A stretch of 64,000 nucleotides of DNA from Rhizodiscina lignyota (taxonomy: Eukaryota > Ascomycota > Dothideomycetes > Aulographales > Rhizodiscinaceae): the NCBI GenBank assembly GCA_010015805.1, contig ML978131.1:930001-994000 (forward strand), read 5' to 3'. Below are positions 32,004 through 43,639 of this stretch, piece by piece (positions within the stretch are counted from its first letter, which is position 1; each line of letters starts with the position of its first letter). The notes under the pieces were generated by a model. The model did not search any database, had not been told where the DNA came from, and saw only the letters and a list, made by a program, of their open reading frames with translations. The position numbers were made by a program, and so were the translations under genes.

Positions 32004-34469
32004 ATGAAGTCGCCAGCTAGCTTTTTTGTCTTAATTGCGTTGCTTTGCACATCGCCATTGTCAGCTCTCGCTCGCATTCTGGAGCCGATTCGGCCGAATG
32101 ATCCTCGACATCCTGGCAGTTCCTTCACCAAGAGAGCAGATCAATGTGATCTAGACCTCATGGAAAAGGATTCGCTTTACTGGGGAGAGCATGGTAAGGC
32201 GTTCAAATGTGTCTTCGAATTATATGTCCACACTGACTGCGCATAGGTTCACCTCCAATGGCAAACTTGACCATGTACGCACAAGAACATCACATTGGGG
32301 TTCTGAACATGGAGACATTCATTCAGAGACTTGATTGCGTTCAGTGTACCAACAAGACAATTGCCGTGCGCTTCAAAGATCGTGCCGACATCGACTGTGT
32401 TTTGCAGGCCTGGGATCGCGTCAACGGTGCCGACAATGTCTCATTCGTCTTGTTCATTGGTAAAGGCGATTGTGGATGGAATTCGGATCGCATGCCTTTT
32501 ATCGTCTCGAGATTCAGATACGATGAGCAAGAGAGCACAGCCGCTCTGATTGGTGATGCCTCGGACTTTCGCACCGTTATGCAGGCTTACGAACTATATT
32601 TCAGCGGGGTTACAACTACAAACACCGATTTAGCACGACACAACATTTTCGGTGACATCTTCGGAGATATAACATCTGCCATAGTGGGTTTCGGAGAAGG
32701 TATCGCCAGTACCGCTGAAAGCATCGAGAGCGTAGCTACAAGCGCAGTAGCCAGCGTTGCGACAAGCGAAGTGGTACCAGCAGTCACGAATGCGGCTACC
32801 GTAGCAGAGTCCATCGGGAAGAGTGATGTAGTAGCTCCCATAACGAGCTTCGTTAAAAGCGAGCTGAGCCAAGTCATTTCATTCGTAACCTCAGCTGTCT
32901 CGGACGCCAAAGTCATCGTCAACCAAGTTGGCTCCGGAATCACCCGCGTCGTGGATGCTGATCCTCTCGAGGGCTTCGGAGGAGGGATTTTGACCCTGAA
33001 TAAGACCCTCTTCGACAGTGGTGATGGTGTCAATGTTGGGGTTCATTGTAACGATTGTGGCATCCACGGCGGTGTCGGTTTCAACTACCACTTCGCCGAG
33101 AATCTGAGCGGAGACATTAAAGAAGCAGCAGATGGATTCAAAAATCTAAATTTCAAAGAAGGATTCAAAGGTGTCGAAGATTTGGCCAAAGCGCTGACTG
33201 CTGGGACTATACGAGTTCGGCCAGAAAACTTGAGCTTTACTCTCTCACTGAGCTTCAATGTTACCAAGTATAGCCCGAAAGGCGCTTTGATTGCAAATCC
33301 TCAGTTCCCGCCGATTCCTCTGGATCCGTACTCCATCCCTGGCGTTGCCGATATTGGTCCAGAATTGATCTTCGGCCTCGTCCTCGAGATGGACCATGTT
33401 TCGCGGAGTGCCTCAATCGAGACGGGAGTTACAGTTAGCATCGACAACGCTTCCTACGTCGAATTGGATCTTTTCAGACCAAATACAAAACCTGACTTCT
33501 CAGGCTGGGTGCCAAAAGTCGAGTTCCATCCACCGTCGGTGGATGCTCGCGACTTTGAAGCCGAAATAAAAATCGGCCTGGAAACCTCGCTGGTCCTGGC
33601 TGCACAGATTGGCCGTAAGTCTTTCGGCGCAGACGTTGATGGTGCAATTTCTAACAATTTGACAGCGAAGTTGGGCATCGATACCGGGTTTGACTTTGTG
33701 GTTCCTGAAGTAGATCACCAATTTAAAACTTTCCAAGGTTCGTGCCGCCTCATCATGTCGTATATGCGGCTCACGTAATATATCTAGGAAGCAAGGAAAC
33801 TGCCGTTCAAAAGCATCAGCTCAACGAATCGAACACTGAGTGTCAATATGTGAATGGCTCCGATCTACAAAAGTCTACGTCGGACGGATACCAGTGGGGC
33901 CTCCAAGTCGAGCGCAATTTCGCCGCAGAAATCGATTTCTCAGTCCGGAGCAAGAAAGATTCAACCCATCCTTTCGTCAACTTTACGCTTTATGTATGCC
34001 ACTGGTTTCATCCAGCCCTGGTTTGATCCACGATGCAGCTGACCTGTCGCAGAGAGTTGAATCACAGTCGTCCGAAACCTGCGGATTAATCAAGAAATTC
34101 GATCATCAAAGTTTGCTCTCCAAGTTCGACAACGGAACTCAACTCAATTCGACGTCCTCATCGTCGCTTGTCAAACGCCATGAACCTACCAATATCTTCG
34201 ACATAAGACGCCAAGACTCTATGTTGACGCCATGCATGCTCACCGGCGGCAGTGTGGGATTTATGACTCATGTCTTTGCTTGCTGTGCGAAAGACGGTAT
34301 ACCACAGCACAGCCGTTGCGTAGAAGGAGAAATGAATAACAAAGTTGAGGTGAGTAGAATGCTTTCCCGAATCGTTGAAATCAGTTACGCTGTGACACAG
34401 TGCTGTACTCCCGATCCGGACGTTCCGCATACTCACATGCCAGCGGGCACTGTTGATTTCTTGATTTGA
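32004..34469 (+). CDS. Secreted fungal glycoprotein of unknown function
   Basis: Exons 32004-32193, 32247-33737, 33788-33993 and 34053-34469 give 767 residues. A further GTGAGT..CACAG intron at 34350-34400 is 51 nt, has no in-frame stop, and would shorten the product to 750 if removed. A clear signal peptide (MKSPASFFVLIALLCTSPLS, then ALA) is followed by a possible KR processing site (SFTKRADQCD). The N-terminal domain (MYAQEHHIGVLNMETF and RLDCVQC) and the long beta-rich middle resemble fungal secreted proteins with DUF7029/DUF7223-type domains; this family link is from memory. A Ser/Val/Ala-rich helical stretch (about 220-300) separates them. The Cys-rich tail (ACCAKDG, QCCTPDPD) suggests disulfides. 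Confidence 0.75.
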
Positions 34470-34658
34470 TTACAACCATTTATTCCGATGCGGCATTGGG
34501 GCGGCTAGATCTTCTTGAGATGTGGTCTTGATATACAGTGCGGGTAGTCGCAAACAAAAGCTGTATACAACGAACATTTGTTATCCTGCAGGTTACAATC
34601 GTTTCACACATTATATCTGAGTTGCATCATTTTGTTTCTCCTTCGCTTCGTCTTCTTA

Positions 34659-36342
34659 CTACCGCCCCTTTAGCGGATCCCTTTCCCTTGCCATTTCTGC
34701 TTCTTCGTTTGCAATCTTCAATCGTTCGTCCCCCCGTACTTTGAGATCAAATGGAAACCACTTTGGCTGTGCATTGAAACCTGCTGTATAATCGTACAGT
34801 GGTACTTCTTCCTCCTCGCCCGTCGCAAGCGTCTTCTTCTTGACTTCACAAGCCCATGCAATCCTTGCAATCAAGAGGAACAGTGAACGCTCCGCAATGT
34901 TCAGCCCAGGACAGATACGGCGGCCGAAACCGAAAGCTGAGAAGCCTTGGAGGTTTGGATATGTTGAAAGCGGCTCTTTGTACGTCGGATATTTTGGATC
35001 AAGCCAGCGCTCTGGTTTGAATGTTTCGGGTTCTGGGTACAGTTCTGGATCGCGGTGGATAGCCCTAATCATGTCAGTCTGGCTCTTGAGCAAGAGAAAG
35101 GCGCAGTTCAAACCATTGGTTCGCATGTATATTCGTTCCGGCAGGAATGAATGTTCCATTATACACGTCGTCTTTTGTCAACAGATGCGGGACTCCTCCC
35201 GCAGTGACTGGTCTCCATCGCAGCGTCTCCTTCATTGTAGCACGAACGTATGGTAGATCTGGCATATCTGCAAACTGAGGGAGTCGCTCTGATCCAATAA
35301 CCCTGTCTAGTTCTTCGTGAACTTTTCTTTGTTCTTCTGGATGGAGTACCATGCACAACAAGAACGACATCATCCCAGCAGCTGTCGTACCACTTCCAGC
35401 TTCGAACATGGTACCAATCACATATGCCAGCTGATCTGGCGTAAGGCCAGATTCTCCCTCTTTCTCAACCGCGACTTTCTCCCAGCAATCTGGCGCTGTG
35501 CCCGCATCGATCTCCACGCGGATGTCATCTCTCAGCTTCCGGAACAGAGAAAGCTCCTCCTGATGCAAGTCTTCCAGCTCTTGCTTGAATGGTGCAAGAG
35601 GTTTGGGCAGCATCATCAGCGATGGAAATGTATCAACCAGATATGCGCCTGGCGAAGCAATGCGCTCCAAGTTTTCGAGGACTTTGTAAATCCGGCGGAC
35701 TTCCGGCTCCTTCCCAGTCGTAATCTTCCGTCCAAACGCCAGGCGCAACATCAACCCAGAAGAATACTGCTCAATCCATTGTTCGTAGTCCGTTGGCGAG
35801 CGAATTAGGTTTTCCAGTAACCAAGTCGATAACATCGCCTGCGTCGGCTCGTACGTAGCTGCCGCGCTCGGCATGGCGAGGAGATGCATCAGTCGTCTCC
35901 CATTCCGCCAGACATCATCGTATGGTAGCAACACAGGCCTCAACCCACGACTTAGTAGAACTGCGGCTGCGGGGAGTTGTTCTCGGCTTGAGTAGATGTT
36001 GCCACGCTCTCTAAGTAGATCATTGGCGATTTTCTCCTTTGAAACGACGTAGTGCTCGCGGCCTGCGAGATTGAGACGGAAAATAGGGCCGTACTGGTCC
36101 GCCCATTCTTTGAATTTCAGCCAGGAGTGCTTCGGGGGAATATCAGGTAGATTGCCGATCAGTGGTTTTCCTATGGAGCACGTAAGTTACAGGCAGGGTG
36201 TATTCTGAAGTCAACTGGCACTACCTGGTGGACCTGGAGGCAACTTTGTGCCCGGCGGACATCGTGGATTGGAATTTAGAAGCTTGAAAATGAAGAATAT
36301 CAAAATGGGTAGCAGGAATCCCGCATAAACTGTGGAAGACAT
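34659..36342 (-). CDS. Cytochrome P450 monooxygenase (OrdA-like)
   Basis: Three exons (36342-36225, 36170-35114, 35064-34659) give 526 residues. An N-terminal ER membrane anchor (MSSTVYAGFLLPILIFFIFK) and a proline hinge (LPPGPPGKPLIGN, spliced in the middle) are present. Core motifs: I-helix EAGSGTTAAG, ExxR in KETLRWRP, the PERW meander (FKPERWLD) and the haem loop FGFGRRICPG with the ligand cysteine at about 443. The overall pattern is closest to the O-methylsterigmatocystin oxidoreductase-like group. The substrate is unknown. No PKS, NRPS or terpene synthase lies nearby, so a secondary-metabolite role is not supported here. It is convergent with the secreted glycoprotein gene. Confidence 0.93.
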
Positions 36343-37405
36343 TGGTAGAGAAAATGAAAGAGAAGAACGTCACGCCTGGGAGTTCATGTAACGTGCAATT
36401 AAGCTTATTACATGGCTTTATGCCGAGCTCTACGGAATTGAGCTTCAGTTCCGAATTACTTTAGACCAATGACAGGATTTGGAATCCTTCCAAGAGATGC
36501 ACAGTTTAGGTGATGCACACATCGACCAGCTTCCCCTCTTGCCCCGAGGTTCGACCGCCACGGGATCTGGGGAGATGGAAATCGACCGCTGGAGCGATTC
36601 CTCTCCAGATATGGGGCTAAATGTATCAACATGAGGCGACGCTGGTTCCGTGTTCATACGGTAAGTCGAAGGTTAGCGTTAGATCTGTCGGTGGAACGGT
36701 GGTCCGCGGTATTCCACAACCGGAAGCTCTCACGAAAGCCGCGTCTAGACGAAGAAGGATAATCGGCCAGTCAATCATACCTTGATACTCGGCATCATCC
36801 CTCTCAATAAGTAATTACCTGGGAGCCAACATACATATCAATCAGCCTGTTAGGGGCTGAATTGGTGAACGCCCTTCCATGACTAAGCTTACGTCGAGAC
36901 ATAAGCCATTTCCTCTCTTGCAAAGAAGACATAAATGAAAGCGTCCATTCGAATGTTTGAACTCTCGTGCGAGAAGTCAAATGTAAGCATAGTTTCCTAA
37001 GCGCATTGGTTTTTGGTGGCGGAGATTATCAAGATTTCCGCCCGCCTTGACTGCTTTAGAGTTACTGGGTGTTTTGGAAACAGAACCCACTTAGCCAGAG
37101 ACATAGCACAAGCACACTCTTGCGATCTGCATGTGTTCAATTAATATGAAAAGTTATATCATTATTACTCCTAGAAACCCACTACCCGAATTTTCAACCG
37201 ATCTAAAGAGAATAACTCTATGACATACTCTATCGATAATGCTTGAATAAAGCTGAAGTAGCAGGGGGAATAGAATATGATTAAGAAGGCTGGTACAGAC
37301 TTATCTTGTGACCTGTCACAAATTGCGAATTCTATTGAATTACCCTCACAACTGATCGTCTGAACAGAATAAGTGATATCCTTCACTCGGGGCCACAAAA
37401 CAGCT
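36343..37405. other. Intergenic region between P450 and GH106-like genes
   Basis: About 1.06 kb holding the P450 promoter and the 3' flank of the GH106-like gene. The small minus-strand frames (36445-36657, 37171-37398) lack recognisable domains. Confidence 0.5.
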
Positions 37406-40306
37406 CTACGAAATCACAGCCTCCCTGTATGGTGACAGAACAACTGCACCAACAACACCATAAGCCTGCCGTGTCGCGATACCATACACTGCCGGATCTG
37501 TTGTCCGCAGCCTGTTCAGCAGCGTTGATGCGAATTCAATCTCGATCGTATTCTGCCCCGACTTGAGGTATCGGCCAATATCGTGACTCGCCGCTGTCTG
37601 ATCTGACGACGTGATACGTTTGTCGTTCACAGTGATAGCGAACGAGCCGCCAGAAACAGTGAAGCTAATCATAGCTCCTGTGTCACTGGGCCAGCTTTTG
37701 CCTAGGTCGAATTTTGTTGTGTACGTTCCGATTCCAGAAACATCCTGCAGCTCTGTAATTTGGGACCACGGGAGAAGAGAAGACAGCTTGAGGCTGTGCT
37801 TCTTGATCACAGTTGAGCTGTTTGTGCTTCCTGGGACAAAATCTTGGACGTCTAATTGCCAGGAAGTCAAGTTGAGGCTCGCCGGCACAGTGCCAATTTT
37901 GCTGGCCACCTTGCGACCATTCTGCAACGTCGTTGTGTACGTTCCAGTCTTATTTGCGCGAATCTTCATCTTTAACCCATCATATCGCACTGATTGAGCT
38001 GTAGTACTTGTCGCATGATTGAGGAGACTCGCAAACGGCACCATGCTGATCATTGTCGATTGTCCCCCTTGCAGAGCCATGTGGAGTTGTATGCGATTAT
38101 CGGGTAACTCCCGATACAAAGCAATCGGAGTGATTTCTCCAGTCCAGAGATTCAGCAGCACGGGTCCTTGATCCAATGAGCGTCTGAGAATTGTAATATC
38201 GACAACGGCGGCCTCGCTAGTTGCTGCCACTGCTTTGGATGTTGCGCCTCCGACAAAGAAGTAATGATCCATCAAGCCGTCCTCACGATGAAGGTAAATG
38301 AGAGAAGAATTGTCGTACTGAACAGCTGGTGATATTCCGAGGTCAGCAACACAATTTGGCATATCAGCCCTTGAAGCGGCATTTACAACGCTCGGTTGCT
38401 GGAGTAGCTGCTTCACTGTGTTTGCTACTTGAGCGGCTTCAGAAAACTCGCTGAGTCCATAAGGTAACGGAGCTGACCAGTTCCCAATGGCCATTATCTT
38501 CAAGCCTTGCTTTGCGTATTGAAGCAACTTTTCGGCGGTGTCTAAAGGTAGACCTGTTTCTTGATTGGAAAAGGCGTCGCCTTCGAATGTCAAAAGCTCG
38601 AAGTTTGGACCCTTCGGCGCAAGACGTTTCTGTGACACAGTCGCTGTTGGTAGATCCAGAAGGCTCGGAGCTAGGAAATTCAAACTCCAGCCCGCTCTCA
38701 TACCATCTTGGCTGAAGTACGAGGCTCCGAACCCGGAGGCGATGTAGCCTTTCTGGCGCAGAAATGCCACGTCGTGCCGAGCAACACCTTTCCTCATCAT
38801 CATCTGAACACGGCCGAAGTACGTCGAGATGTCTTTTGCATGGACCCATTGAGGCTGACGCGGACCCCACGCCTCTGAATAACCGATTGATCCATGATAT
38901 GGAGAAAATGCTGCAAATCCGGGCCAAGGTGAAGTCGGAGCATCCTTGTATGCGAATCCGTGAAAGACGTTCATGTTGACCCCGGCTGCCATGGCCGGGT
39001 TGACAATCTTGAGCACCTGATTCCAAGTTTCGCTGTATGCGCCTCCGTTGACTGCTGCAGCTTCGCACGAAATTCTCTCGTGAAGTGCCATGTTGTTGCC
39101 TCCGGCTAGAGATCGAAAGTCGTCAAGATTCTTGAACCCAAGCGTTTCACCTTCACCGATGTCAAAAGCGGCTGCGGCAGCCATTGAATCAGTCTGAAGA
39201 CCATATGGTTGCACACGCAGACCCATGCCGAATCCATGTGCCCATTGTTTGACAATATCGACGTGGTCTGAGATGTATAGGTTTCCCATGACGGTCCAAT
39301 AATCGTTCAAAGCTCCACGCGTAATCTCCGAATTGCTAAACGCGAAGACTTGGTTTTCGTCTTCTCGAACAATGGCAGGAAGGATAGATGTGATGTCGTA
39401 ATTCATTTGGCTTTGGAATTCTGCAGGTAGATTTGGTGTCCAGAACGTAGTAGCGTCTAGCTCTAGAGAATCCTCGAATATGTTACCGCCATCAGATTTG
39501 AACCGACTACGAAGATCTTTGTAACTGAGGATATGATTGTCCCAATAACTGGTAATAGCATTACTGCCATCCTTGGAGAAATGATCGATAACATAGGCAG
39601 GCGGCACGGTGTGCGGTCCGGCTTCGGGCTGTTGACCACTACCACGGACTCTGTAAGATAGTAGTAACCAAGTGGCGTTCCCAGGTGGAGTCCACGTTAT
39701 ACGGCCGTTTTTCACGTTCTTCGTCAGGTCAATGAGACTGTCGTGATCAAGCAACACCGTCTTCGCACTTGGACTACTGGTCGAGTTGATGCGCCATGCT
39801 TGGAGGGCCAAGAGAGTTGCAGTTGTAACACCGCTCTCGGCAGCTTGAAATGGTGCTGGTATAGCATCGTCATATGTTGTTTCCCCGTGGACAACAGCCC
39901 TGCCGTGCACAAGCTCCTTCGCGGCTCCGACGCTGTTGGGCGTTATTGATGGGATGGCAGCTGGCCAGGAAGGTCCAATAGCTATATCAATCTGAAAGTC
40001 ATGTTTGCTCGCTTCATCAAGTGCTGCAGAAACGGCGTCCAGCCAAGGCGCGGTCCCCCATCCATGCCCGGCCGGGTCCAGAATTGAGCCATTGTCGATA
40101 CTATGATGGACGTCCTGTATCTCTGCTCCCCCAAACCCGGCTTTAGCCATTTGACTGACTTCAGCCCTGATCTCGGTAGTCGAGACTAGTCCGCCTGGGA
40201 GCCACCATCGAAACATTGGTCGCGCTGATACTGGAGGACTTGCAAAGGTTGAAAAGGAGGAAACGAGAGAAGGAGACACTGACTGAAAAGCTGATAGAGC
40301 CGCCAT
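37406..40306 (-). CDS. GH106-like glycoside hydrolase (alpha-L-rhamnosidase-like)
   Basis: Intronless frame of 966 residues from the ATG at 40306 (an in-frame TGA lies just upstream). The N-terminal block RPMFRWWLPGGLVSTTEIRA followed by EVSQMAKAGFGGAEIQ and FQIDIAIGPSWPA matches the barrel start of family GH106 (bacterial BT0986-type alpha-L-rhamnosidases) and related uncharacterised hydrolases. Further on are EDSLELDATTFWTPNLP and GSIGYSEAWGPRQPQWVHAK, with candidate catalytic acids. The C terminus has beta-sandwich sequence (GTYTTKFDLGKSWPSD, FTVSGGSFAITVNDKRI) typical of galactose-binding-like domains. The N terminus is Ala/Ser/Phe-rich but a weak signal peptide, so the location is uncertain. 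Rhamnosidase specificity is inference from family. Confidence 0.7.
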   Translation of the reverse strand: MAALSAFQSVSPSLVSSFSTFASPPVSARPMFRWWLPGGLVSTTEIRAEVSQMAKAGFGGAEIQDVHHSIDNGSILDPAGHGWGTAPWLDAVSAALDEASKHDFQIDIAIGPSWPAAIPSITPNSVGAAKELVHGRAVVHGETTYDDAIPAPFQAAESGVTTATLLALQAWRINSTSSPSAKTVLLDHDSLIDLTKNVKNGRITWTPPGNATWLLLSYRVRGSGQQPEAGPHTVPPAYVIDHFSKDGSNAITSYWDNHILSYKDLRSRFKSDGGNIFEDSLELDATTFWTPNLPAEFQSQMNYDITSILPAIVREDENQVFAFSNSEITRGALNDYWTVMGNLYISDHVDIVKQWAHGFGMGLRVQPYGLQTDSMAAAAAFDIGEGETLGFKNLDDFRSLAGGNNMALHERISCEAAAVNGGAYSETWNQVLKIVNPAMAAGVNMNVFHGFAYKDAPTSPWPGFAAFSPYHGSIGYSEAWGPRQPQWVHAKDISTYFGRVQMMMRKGVARHDVAFLRQKGYIASGFGASYFSQDGMRAGWSLNFLAPSLLDLPTATVSQKRLAPKGPNFELLTFEGDAFSNQETGLPLDTAEKLLQYAKQGLKIMAIGNWSAPLPYGLSEFSEAAQVANTVKQLLQQPSVVNAASRADMPNCVADLGISPAVQYDNSSLIYLHREDGLMDHYFFVGGATSKAVAATSEAAVVDITILRRSLDQGPVLLNLWTGEITPIALYRELPDNRIQLHMALQGGQSTMISMVPFASLLNHATSTTAQSVRYDGLKMKIRANKTGTYTTTLQNGRKVASKIGTVPASLNLTSWQLDVQDFVPGSTNSSTVIKKHSLKLSSLLPWSQITELQDVSGIGTYTTKFDLGKSWPSDTGAMISFTVSGGSFAITVNDKRITSSDQTAASHDIGRYLKSGQNTIEIEFASTLLNRLRTTDPAVYGIATRQAYGVVGAVVLSPYREAVIS

Positions 40307-41735
40307 GATGAGATGTAAGACCAAATTGAGTCAGCTGCAAATGAGAGGAATGCGATCCTTTCTCCAGAGCGCTATAATAATCAACTGCCAGAACTGGAAC
40401 AGATATATGCTAATTACTTGCCCGTCAGGAGACCGGAAAATTGTGTCCGACGTCGCTATTTCCTGGGATTCTAAATGTTAGCCAAGCCATGCATGCAGAA
40501 AATGTGCTACAAGGTGAATGCAAGACGGGTGGGCATCTCCAATGAAGATATATCACTGACAAAGGTTAGTACAGCAACTTCTATTGCAAATCCGGCAGGC
40601 AAATAGTCCTTGAATTAGTATACTACCGGATCGAGAGGACACCTGGAAAGCTTTGCCGAGAGAACAGTTTGTCTCTGAGAGGAGATGAAGGCGGGCTGAG
40701 GCACAGTCCCCTCCACTGGTGCGGATACGAGTAGCCAAGACATCGCAGAATTCTAACATGGAGAGTTGGTTATATTCTAGCATAAGAATGTGAGAAGTTC
40801 GGGCCCATATCGCCCGGATTGTCCAGCATGAGCTGGTTAGGAGTCGCTTAACTTGGGGTAAGCAACCCCACGGGGTAGCTCTAGTACTGAGAATTTGAGA
40901 CTTCCGCGTGCCTGACGGGGGGATGCAAGCGAAGGGGAACGCATCCTGGTGGCCTGCAGTTGTCTTCAATAATACGAGATATGTCGAGGCTAATGACTAG
41001 CACCGTGGACATGAGGAATGATTAAATATAGGAGACGTCGTATCTGCGGAATTTCGGTGCAATGAACCCCGGACAATTCGATCGTACCTGCAGCGGCAGT
41101 CATGATCCTTGCCAGTAAAGATGAGAAGTGAACGGATGAAGTTCACCTCTCTGCAAAGCATGAATGATGAGTTTGACATTGCGTGAAAATGATGGCAGAG
41201 AAGTGGAGAAGATTTGCTTGACGCGAACTACACACGTCCAAAATTGTGACCATTCCGTTTATGGACTAGGCGCAACACGTCCAAGCGTCTGGCGTCTAGC
41301 ACCAAGGCCTATGCCTTCTATCAAATTATCAGTGTTGGCGTTACGATACGGAGTATCGTTGAGCTAGCCTCTGCGTTGGGTTCACTGTTGTATCCACAAC
41401 AATTCGAGGAGACATAGCCCTTATTCAAACTTCACAACATCAAGAAGGGAGCCTGCTTCAAGCTGTACCCAAACATGTGTCTACTTGGTATGTTGTGTAC
41501 TTTGCATTTTGCAATCATCATTACTGACTACTTGACTTGAGGATCTACCACCCTACGCCTCAATGTGTTGGTGTATGATTGCCCCCGCAAGCCAACACCT
41601 GCGACACTTGTTCAGTACCAAACTTCTCCCTAGCGATGGTGATGGGAACACAACAGCAGCACAGTCTCTTGACACATCTGCTACCAACGCCTCACAAGAC
41701 CCTTTCTGGATAACACAATAAGTGCCTGCTGTTTC
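40307..41735. other. Intergenic region between GH106-like and dehydrogenase genes
   Basis: About 1.4 kb with the GH106-like promoter and the 3' flank of the dehydrogenase. A perfect 17-bp dyad (ACGATAC-GGA-GTATCGT) lies at 41343-41359. The frame at 40553-40969 (138 codons) starts on a non-ATG codon and has no recognisable domain. Confidence 0.45.
41343..41359. promoter_or_regulatory. 17-bp dyad symmetric site
   Basis: ACGATAC-GGA-GTATCGT is a perfect inverted repeat with 7-bp arms. The core TACGGAGTA recurs at about 12201-12209. It may be a regulator binding site or a relic of a small mobile element. No function can be assigned. Confidence 0.3.
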
Positions 41736-43169
41736 TTAGAAAGACCCCAGGTGGAGATTGAAAAGCTGCATCGCCGCAGCTGTAATGGGCATAGCAGCGC
41801 CCACTAAATTCGCTTTCGACAACGCTTTTGCCTGTAATTGAAGTAAGAGGTGGAAAATCGCTTGTCAGTAACTGATTCGTATGGGCTGACATAAAAGAAA
41901 GCAAGCGTGAAATGCTCGACATACCAGTTTCTGACCGACGTCTTTAGCACCCTCGACGTCTTTGAGAGACCAAGTGGGCTTCTTCATCTTCGGTACATTC
42001 TCGATGAATTGCACATTAGATCCAGCGCCCTTGCTAATGATATCGTACATTAAATCAGTCTGCAAACCCACAGCTTCAGTAAAGCCCATGGCTTCAGCTG
42101 ATATTGCAAGATTCGCTCCTACGAAGATATCGATGATATCCTGGACAGTGATCTCGGGATTCCGTGGTACCACTGAATTCTCGCCTTTCGTCAATTGGTG
42201 TACAAGATGATCTGGATAACCAGGCAGATAGAGGCGCGTGAGGCGCGTATCGTCGTCCTTTATCCAGCCAGCATGTATGCCGGCCTGGAAGACCGTCTCC
42301 GCTGCTGCGGTTAGGAACACGGGAAAGTGCACAATGCGCGATTCGTTCACTATGATAGACTAGTAGCGATCAGCTGCGAATGCGACCTCAGAGTCGACGA
42401 GCCTTACTGTGTCCTTGTGGCTATTGGCCACGGCAGAGTAAATGCCATTATCTCCTTCAAGCATGTGTGGAATTCGATTCCCATTAACCCAGCTTGCGCC
42501 ATCACTGGCCTGCACTGCATCAAACACCTCCTGCGTATTCAGCCCGGCCCTTGCGGCAAGAGCCATTACCTCCGGTGCCAAACCGATTGCAACTTCTGCC
42601 GACACCTGATGGCACATTTTTGCTCTGGAGCCATTTCCGATGCCACCTGGAATCTTGTAGAGCTTGGCGCTCATAGCGTCGAGGACTGCATGAGCACTTG
42701 GAAGCTTCAAGCCTTCTTCTGGTCCGGAACTGAAAATCGAAAGAGTACCAGCGGCAGCACGAGGCGTTCCTCCGGAGACGGGACAGTCCAGCAAGTGTAT
42801 GTCGGACCGTTTATATTCGTTGTCGAGCCTTCCGCGCACTTCATTGGAATACTCCGGAGGCACGGTCGAGCTTATGATGATGATAGCATCTCGGGGAAGA
42901 GTGTTTATCGCTCCGGTGGTCTTTTCAAAGAGGACTTCTGTGACTTGGGAATGGCTTGTGACCATGATCACCAGGACTTCAGCATCTGCTGCAGCTTCAG
43001 CAGGTGAGGCTGCCGGCTTGCCTCCTGCCGCTACCAGCCTGTCTACAAAAGGCTTGTAGATGTCGAATCCCTTTACTATGAAATTCTGTTTCGCCAGCTG
43101 CATCGCCATACCACCACCCATAGCTCCAATGCCGCAAAATCCGACACGGGGATGTGTCTGACCTGCCAT
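41736..43169 (-). CDS. 3-hydroxyisobutyrate-dehydrogenase-like beta-hydroxyacid dehydrogenase
   Basis: Three exons (43169-42408, 42359-41925, 41831-41736) give 430 residues. The NAD-binding domain begins RVGFCGIGAMGGGMAMQL (GxGxMGxxM). The substrate motif is DCPVSGGTPRAAAGTLSIF and the catalytic-lysine segment is GNGSRAKMCHQ. The C-terminal NAD_binding_11-type helical domain runs through FPVFLTAAAETVFQAG and ends GAAMPITAAAMQLF. The family oxidises beta-hydroxyacids such as 3-hydroxyisobutyrate, tartronate or L-threonate. This member is longer than the usual ~300 residues because of insertions in the second half. It is head-to-head with a class II aldolase 470 bp away. In plants (Arabidopsis At1g18270) these two domains are fused in one protein, which supports a joint role in sugar-acid breakdown. 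Confidence 0.88.
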
Positions 43170-43639
43170 GGTTACGATGTTTGAAGAAGGCGTACAGACG
43201 TCAGTAAAAGAAATTAGAGAGGTGAAGATTCATAAAATTAATGTTACACTCAGAATATTTTTTAGGGTCTTGCCTTTTCGAATGAGATCCTATTCATTTG
43301 CGATGCGGACCTGAATTGTCCGGGTGTCATGAGATTTGTGTTCCAGTGGCGGTTCAGTATGCAGCTCTTCGGCCTCTTCCCCGCTCGTACGGGTTGGATT
43401 TGTATGCCAATGACTCAAATGGCCGAGACAAATGATGCGTTCCTTGGATTCGACATTACGTCTTTTGTTGTCAGATTTGCACATTCTGATTGCCAGGTTT
43501 CGAGAAACGTTGCATAAAAAGCAATTTGTACTCTTTTTGGAACGTTGCTGCGTTTGTAACCGGGCGTCTCAGCCTTCCAAATTTCAGTCTCGCAGCACAA
43601 AACATAAGTACAAGTCTGCATTTTCGTCCTCTCGCGAGT
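43170..43639. promoter_or_regulatory. Bidirectional promoter of the dehydrogenase/aldolase pair
   Basis: 470 bp between two divergent ATGs (43169 and 43640). The arrangement suggests shared regulation. CGG half-sites occur (for example TGGCGGTTCAG and TACGGGTTGG) but no clear paired Zn2Cys6 site is seen. Confidence 0.45.

Noticed and set aside
40307-40324. Earlier start for the GH106-like protein
   Set aside because: The extension starts on TTG and an in-frame TGA lies just upstream; the first ATG is at 40306.
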